Source of the DNA: Promethearchaeota archaeon
GTDB lineage: Archaea > Asgardarchaeota > Lokiarchaeia > Sigynarchaeales > SOKP01
Direction of reading: 5' to 3'
Assembly: GCA_019894875.1 (NCBI GenBank)
Contig: JAGXNR010000100.1
Span: 1-9,673 of the forward strand
DNA: 9,673 nucleotides
The translations under genes and the position numbers were made by a program. Of the stretch, positions 6,966 to 9,673 are shown piece by piece; position 1 is the first letter of the stretch; each line of letters begins with the position of its first letter. Under the pieces are notes generated by a model, which saw nothing but the letters and a program-made list of their open reading frames with translations, was not told the DNA's origin and ran no database searches.

Positions 6966-7910
6966 ATGGACTTTTTTACTCATTTAGTATTTGGAGCACT
7001 TATGTATCTTCTTTTTTTGAAGGAGGTTACCTTTGATTATTTGCTTCTTGCAATGTTTTTTGCAATTTTACCAGATTTAGATATATTTATTTTCCCATTA
7101 AAACGAATTTTTAAATCAAATTATCTTGACCATCGTTCAGGTTCCCACTCATACATTATAGGAATAGTAATAACCGGGATTATAAGTGCGATATATTCAA
7201 CTCTAACACAAAAATCCTTTTTGATTGTTTGGATCATTGGGATAATCTTTTATGGAATTCATGTATCACTTGACTTACTCACTACCACCAAAATACCTTA
7301 TCTCTATCCTATATCTAAAAGAGAATATTGCTTCTATGTTGAAAAAGCAGGTAGCTCGTTTACATTACTAACTTCATGGATATTTATTACAGACCTTTTG
7401 ATAATTTATTTTTACTTTCCTGATATTTACCTTCTTCTATTAACAATTAATATTTATACCTATTTTGTTCTATTATATTATTCATACCGAATTATAACAA
7501 AAGTTTGGATTAATTCTCATCTTAAAGATAATCAGAAATATTTTCCCGGAGTTTTACCCTTTTATTATTATATTTTTGAAAAAAAAAGTTCTCAGAATTC
7601 ATTATCAGTTCATATTGAAAAAAAGTCCCATTTTTCGGGATCTAAACTTATTTATAAGAACATTTCAATCCTAAACTCAGTAGAAATGGAAATATTCGAG
7701 AAAGGAATGGAATTGTGCATGCAGAATTATTACTATGCAAAGTGGACTGTTTTACCAATATTTCTGAAAAAGGAAGGTATTTTCTCAATAAGATTTTTCT
7801 TTATGGAGCCAATGGTAAGAGCACGGGCAATGTATATTCAATATGATTTTAGTTTGTCTTCTAAACAAGAAATTGGATATCATCAGAAATTTGGACGCAT
7901 CCAATCATAA
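6966..7910 (+). CDS. YdjM-like (DUF457-type) membrane-bound putative metal-dependent hydrolase
   Basis: The 314-residue protein begins with the family's typical MDFFTHLVFGAL and has about six membrane helices in residues 3-174. The conserved polar residues of the family are present: H6, LPDLD (35-39, D37 and D39), DHRSGSHS (55-62, H56 and H61), and HVSLD (99-103, H99 and D103), followed by YPIS (114-117). These His/Asp residues are thought to bind metal in or near the membrane, but the substrate of this family is not established. After the last helix, a soluble tail of about 135 residues contains beta-rich segments (WTVLPIFLKK, IRFFFMEP, MYIQYDF), as in the YfhP-like branch. HRSGSHS is a slight variant of the commoner HR-x-x-T-H-S. 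The ATG at 6966 matches the family start. No convincing Shine-Dalgarno precedes it; TATA-like AT runs lie at 6899-6937. It seems independent of the ABC operon. Confidence 0.82.
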   Translation: MDFFTHLVFGALMYLLFLKEVTFDYLLLAMFFAILPDLDIFIFPLKRIFKSNYLDHRSGSHSYIIGIVITGIISAIYSTLTQKSFLIVWIIGIIFYGIHVSLDLLTTTKIPYLYPISKREYCFYVEKAGSSFTLLTSWIFITDLLIIYFYFPDIYLLLLTINIYTYFVLLYYSYRIITKVWINSHLKDNQKYFPGVLPFYYYIFEKKSSQNSLSVHIEKKSHFSGSKLIYKNISILNSVEMEIFEKGMELCMQNYYYAKWTVLPIFLKKEGIFSIRFFFMEPMVRARAMYIQYDFSLSSKQEIGYHQKFGRIQS

Positions 7911-8174
7911 AATGTTTGGGAGAGTGTTATTTAGTAATGTTTAGTTAAATTATATAGTTAAATAGAAACTAAAATTTAAAATAGATATTCTTATGAAAAT
8001 AATCTTCAGGATTTTCAAATTAGTGAAGAATCTTTTCTTTCAATCCTTATCCCAGACTATGAATCCAATTAAAAATATCGATTTTTTATTTTGAATTGCG
8101 GATTTTAGGAGATTAAACTTAAAAAAATTTCAGCTTTTAATTTAAGAGAAAAAAAAATAATAAATCTGCTGAGT

Positions 8175-8271
8175 TTTAAGATTTTAGATTTATTTAAAGA
8201 TAAATATAAATATCATTTTTACTTATATTAATACAGACATAGAAAAAATTTGAGACCCTTAAAATCTTAAA
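8175..8271 (+). repeat. Long-loop inverted repeat, 12-base arms
   Basis: TTTAAGATTTTA (8175-8186) and TAAAATCTTAAA (8260-8271) are perfect inverted arms 73 bases apart. Each arm has one G or C, so pairing would be weak. Variants of the same AAGTTTTAG-like words recur nearby, which suggests low-complexity drift as much as a structure. Confidence 0.25.
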
Positions 8272-8392
8272 GTTTTAGGTTTAATTTTAAACCATATCTC
8301 ATGTATCATTGTCGTCCTTAATGATTTCAACAATGAAAGTGATAAATATCTTATAGCTATTTTGACAGTGATTCCTTAAAATTGAAGATATT

Positions 8393-8521
8393 ATGAGATT
8401 AGAAAAGGGATCATCACTCAAAAAAACAATTTACTATCAAGGAAATAGAGAAATTTATCTAAAAATTAACACCTCATTTCTCTATTCACCTAAGTTAAAA
8501 TTAAAAAAAGGTTTAAGATAA
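8393..8521 (+). CDS. Possible small ORF (42 aa) abutting the orphan gene
   Basis: ATG at 8393 opens 42 codons ending at TAA 8519-8521, directly against the ATG at 8522 and in the same frame. The peptide is basic, with the mixed segment KTIYYQGNREIYLKINTSF and a lysine-rich end. I recognise no family and see no Shine-Dalgarno before it. It could be a small upstream protein, the former N-terminus of the downstream gene cut off by one nonsense codon, or a chance frame. The 8444-8486 inverted repeat lies inside it, which argues somewhat for a non-coding role. Confidence 0.25.
   Translation: MRLEKGSSLKKTIYYQGNREIYLKINTSFLYSPKLKLKKGLR
8444..8486 (+). repeat. Stem-loop with perfect 11-base stem upstream of the orphan gene
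   Basis: AATAGAGAAAT (8444-8454) and ATTTCTCTATT (8476-8486) are perfectly complementary around a 21-base loop. Three G-C pairs make it firmer than the other AT stems here. It ends 35 bases before the ATG at 8522. No T run follows on the plus strand, so it does not look like a simple terminator. It could be a leader structure or a protein-binding inverted repeat. Confidence 0.4.
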
Positions 8522-9430
8522 ATGACAATACAAACAGAAAGTAATTCTAATATTTTGAGAACTTATCCTTTCTCATTATTAGATATGGACGGTTTATCGG
8601 AAATGTGGGAGAAAATATATGACCCTTACATTGATTTAATCGAGAGCAATATTATTATGCCAAAAAATGATTCTATTACAACATTTAGAAATCACAATTT
8701 TGCTCTTGAGAATGAATTTCAGCAAAGAATTGCAGATCTAATTATTATTAGTGAACTTGAAGAACAGATTTCTAAACCTGTTTCTAAGAGTTCAAGAAAT
8801 AATTTGAATAAATCAATGGAAAAAATCGAGGAACAATATTCTGATGTGGTAGAAAAAATAAATTATAGTCTTAAAATTACCTTTGTTTTTGCCAATAAGA
8901 AAATACAACCATTAAAATTAATGCAAATGCTTAAATTATCAATGGAAGTAAATAAATATACTCAATTATTACATAAAAAAGATCTTAAACGATATTCCAA
9001 AATAATTCCACAGATTATATTTATATCACTATTTGGTTTTGAAGTTTCAATAGGAGACTATCTAAAAAATAATCTCCATGGAATATTAAATAGGAATATT
9101 TCAATTATGGTTGTTCCACCTATTAATAATAAGTTATGGAATAATTATCTTGTTGACCATTCAATCAAAGGCAATACTATTAATGAAAAGCATAGATGGG
9201 GTCTGACTTACGATGATTATAAAGCTTTAAGGAATAACGGTGCAGCTAATCAATCCCAAGTAAATAAAATGGAAAGTTATTATAATGATTTAAAGGAGTC
9301 TAAAGAGCTCTCAGAATTTAATGATCAACAAGTAAATATTTGGTCTGATGTCTTGAGCATTAAAAATTCTTCTACACTATTGGATATAAATAATTCAAGA
9401 AAGGTAATGCAAGAACTAGTAATTGAGTAA
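8522..9430 (+). CDS. Hypothetical protein, 302 residues, alpha/beta core, no recognised family
   Basis: I do not recognise this protein. It has no signal peptide or membrane helix and is rich in N, K, I and S. Residues about 60-115 look helical and charged, possibly coiled coil (ISELEEQISK, MEKIEEQYSDVVEKI). Then come alternating strands and helices: strand KITFVFANKK (118-127), helix 130-152, strand PQIIFISLFGFE (163-174) with a following helix (GDYLKNNLHG), and strand ISIMVVPP (193-200). The IFISLFGFE-helix-IMVVPP pattern faintly recalls nuclease-like or Rossmann-like cores, but I see no catalytic motif. The tail (240-302) is polar and asparagine-rich. The ATG at 8522 directly follows a TAA in the same frame. 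No clear Shine-Dalgarno is present; a TTAAAATT box at 8495-8502 is spaced for a leaderless start. It is bounded by a long spacer and a strong T-rich tract, so it is probably monocistronic. Confidence 0.75.
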   Translation: MTIQTESNSNILRTYPFSLLDMDGLSEMWEKIYDPYIDLIESNIIMPKNDSITTFRNHNFALENEFQQRIADLIIISELEEQISKPVSKSSRNNLNKSMEKIEEQYSDVVEKINYSLKITFVFANKKIQPLKLMQMLKLSMEVNKYTQLLHKKDLKRYSKIIPQIIFISLFGFEVSIGDYLKNNLHGILNRNISIMVVPPINNKLWNNYLVDHSIKGNTINEKHRWGLTYDDYKALRNNGAANQSQVNKMESYYNDLKESKELSEFNDQQVNIWSDVLSIKNSSTLLDINNSRKVMQELVIE

Positions 9431-9478
9431 TTTCTATACTATTATTTTTTTATTTTGTATTTCTTCTTTTTTATTTTT
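9431..9478 (+). terminator. Strong T-rich tract after the orphan gene
   Basis: Directly after the TAA at 9428-9430 lie about 48 bases made mostly of T, with runs of six, four, six and five T. Repeated oligo-T tracts are the main intrinsic termination signal in archaea, and this is the clearest one in the window. Confidence 0.6.
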
Positions 9479-9481
9479 AAA

Positions 9482-9496
9482 GAATCATCATGATTC
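9482..9496 (+). promoter_or_regulatory. 15-base palindrome, possible operator for the right-end frame
   Basis: GAATCAT-C-ATGATTC is a perfect inverted repeat of 7-base arms around one base. It lies six bases before the TATA-like TTATAAAA (9503-9510) and about 50 bases before the ATG at 9549, a typical place for a repressor or activator site. It is unlike the GACAT element upstream of padR. Confidence 0.3.
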
Positions 9497-9502
9497 AAAA
9501 TA

Positions 9503-9510
9503 TTATAAAA
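9503..9510 (+). promoter_or_regulatory. TATA-like box before the right-end frame
   Basis: TTATAAAA would place a transcription start near 9532, about 17 bases before the ATG at 9549. It follows the T-rich terminator and the palindrome, so a new transcription unit probably begins here. Confidence 0.3.
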
Positions 9511-9548
9511 GTAAATTTAATTTCACTTTATTAAACGAGAAGATTACA

Positions 9549-9611
9549 ATGACTGATGAAGAAAAGATATATCGAGAACTGCAACGTCAGCTTAATCAAC
9601 AATTTTCATAA
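9549..9611 (+). pseudogene. 20-codon frame resembling a ferredoxin-family N-terminus, possibly a broken gene
   Basis: The frame reads MTDEEKIYRELQRQLNQ and stops four codons later at TAA 9609-9611. From memory, the pattern E-x-IYR-x-L-x-x-x-L-x-x-Q/M followed by VGFP-x-T-x-S-G is the start of a family of 4Fe-4S ferredoxin-type proteins common in archaea and anaerobic bacteria. Here the frame stops just where the VGFP segment should follow, and the other frames to the window end do not restore it clearly. It has its own TATA-like box and palindrome upstream. It could be a decayed copy, a real short peptide, or a coincidence. No cysteine cluster is visible because the sequence ends too soon. 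Confidence 0.3.
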
Positions 9612-9673
9612 ATACTACAAAGAAATAGAACTTTTTAATATGTGAAGTGAAGTCTAGCAAGCAAATATGAAAT

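Larger units (their letters stand above)
7911..8521 (+). other. 611-base AT-rich intergenic region
   Basis: I see no convincing gene, tRNA, rRNA or CRISPR here. Stops are dense in all plus frames except one 42-codon frame at 8393-8521. Another stretch of 38 codons without a stop, ending near 8380, lacks an ATG and resembles nothing I know. There are two long inverted repeats (8175-8271 and 8444-8486). T runs such as TTTTTT near 8082-8087 could end transcription from the upstream gene. There is no GC-rich island of the kind that marks structured RNA in AT-rich archaea. Confidence 0.5.

Noticed and set aside
8281..8395. Possible C/D-box RNA (GTGATAA-like and nearby CTGA-like words)
   Set aside because: The C-box match is imperfect, no properly spaced D box follows, and there is no GC-rich island or terminal stem.
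9423..9611. 62-codon frame starting with TTG and overlapping the end of the orphan gene, with an apparent hydrophobic N-terminus
   Set aside because: The hydrophobic stretch is only the translation of the T-rich terminator tract (Phe/Leu/Ile codons). The more plausible start in this frame is the ATG at 9549.
1..9673. Insertion sequences, CRISPR arrays, tRNA or rRNA genes
   Set aside because: No transposase motifs, regularly spaced repeats, cloverleaf or conserved rRNA words are visible on either strand. The repeats found are single inverted pairs.

Overview
The window is AT-rich and reads entirely on the plus strand. It looks archaeal. The padR-like gene has a TATA-like box about 26 bases before its ATG with no Shine-Dalgarno sequence, as in leaderless archaeal transcripts. 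Genes end in T-rich tracts, and the large permease carries a dense field of N-X-S/T glycosylation sequons on its extracellular side. An Asgard (Promethearchaeota) or other AT-rich archaeal genome is my best guess, but no marker gene settles this.

Layout: 1-144 is the tail of an unidentified gene. 301-846 encodes a PadR-family winged-helix regulator. 1062-6846 is a tight three-gene operon for a MacB/LolCDE-type (FtsX-fold) ABC system: a very large single-chain permease with two FtsX modules, then two different ATPases with 9- and 16-base gaps. 6966-7910 encodes a YdjM-like (DUF457-type) membrane-bound putative metal-dependent hydrolase. 7911-8521 is a 611-base AT-rich spacer with inverted repeats and one possible 42-residue ORF. 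8522-9430 is an orphan protein of 302 residues. The right end has a strong T-rich terminator, a 15-base palindrome, and a 20-codon reading frame that resembles the start of a ferredoxin-like family and may be a broken gene.

How the genes may work together: the same element, GACATGT-N8-GACATAT, followed within a few bases by the same TATA-like octamer AAATATTA, lies upstream of both padR and the ABC operon. It contains ATGT-N9-ACAT, close to the ATGT-N8-ACAT operators known for PadR proteins. The simplest model is a PadR regulator that controls itself and a cell-surface ABC exporter or mechanotransmission complex. The permease is a covalent pseudo-dimer served by two paralogous ATPases, and its second extracellular domain carries an insertion with 17 sequons in about 250 residues. 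The substrate cannot be read from the sequence.
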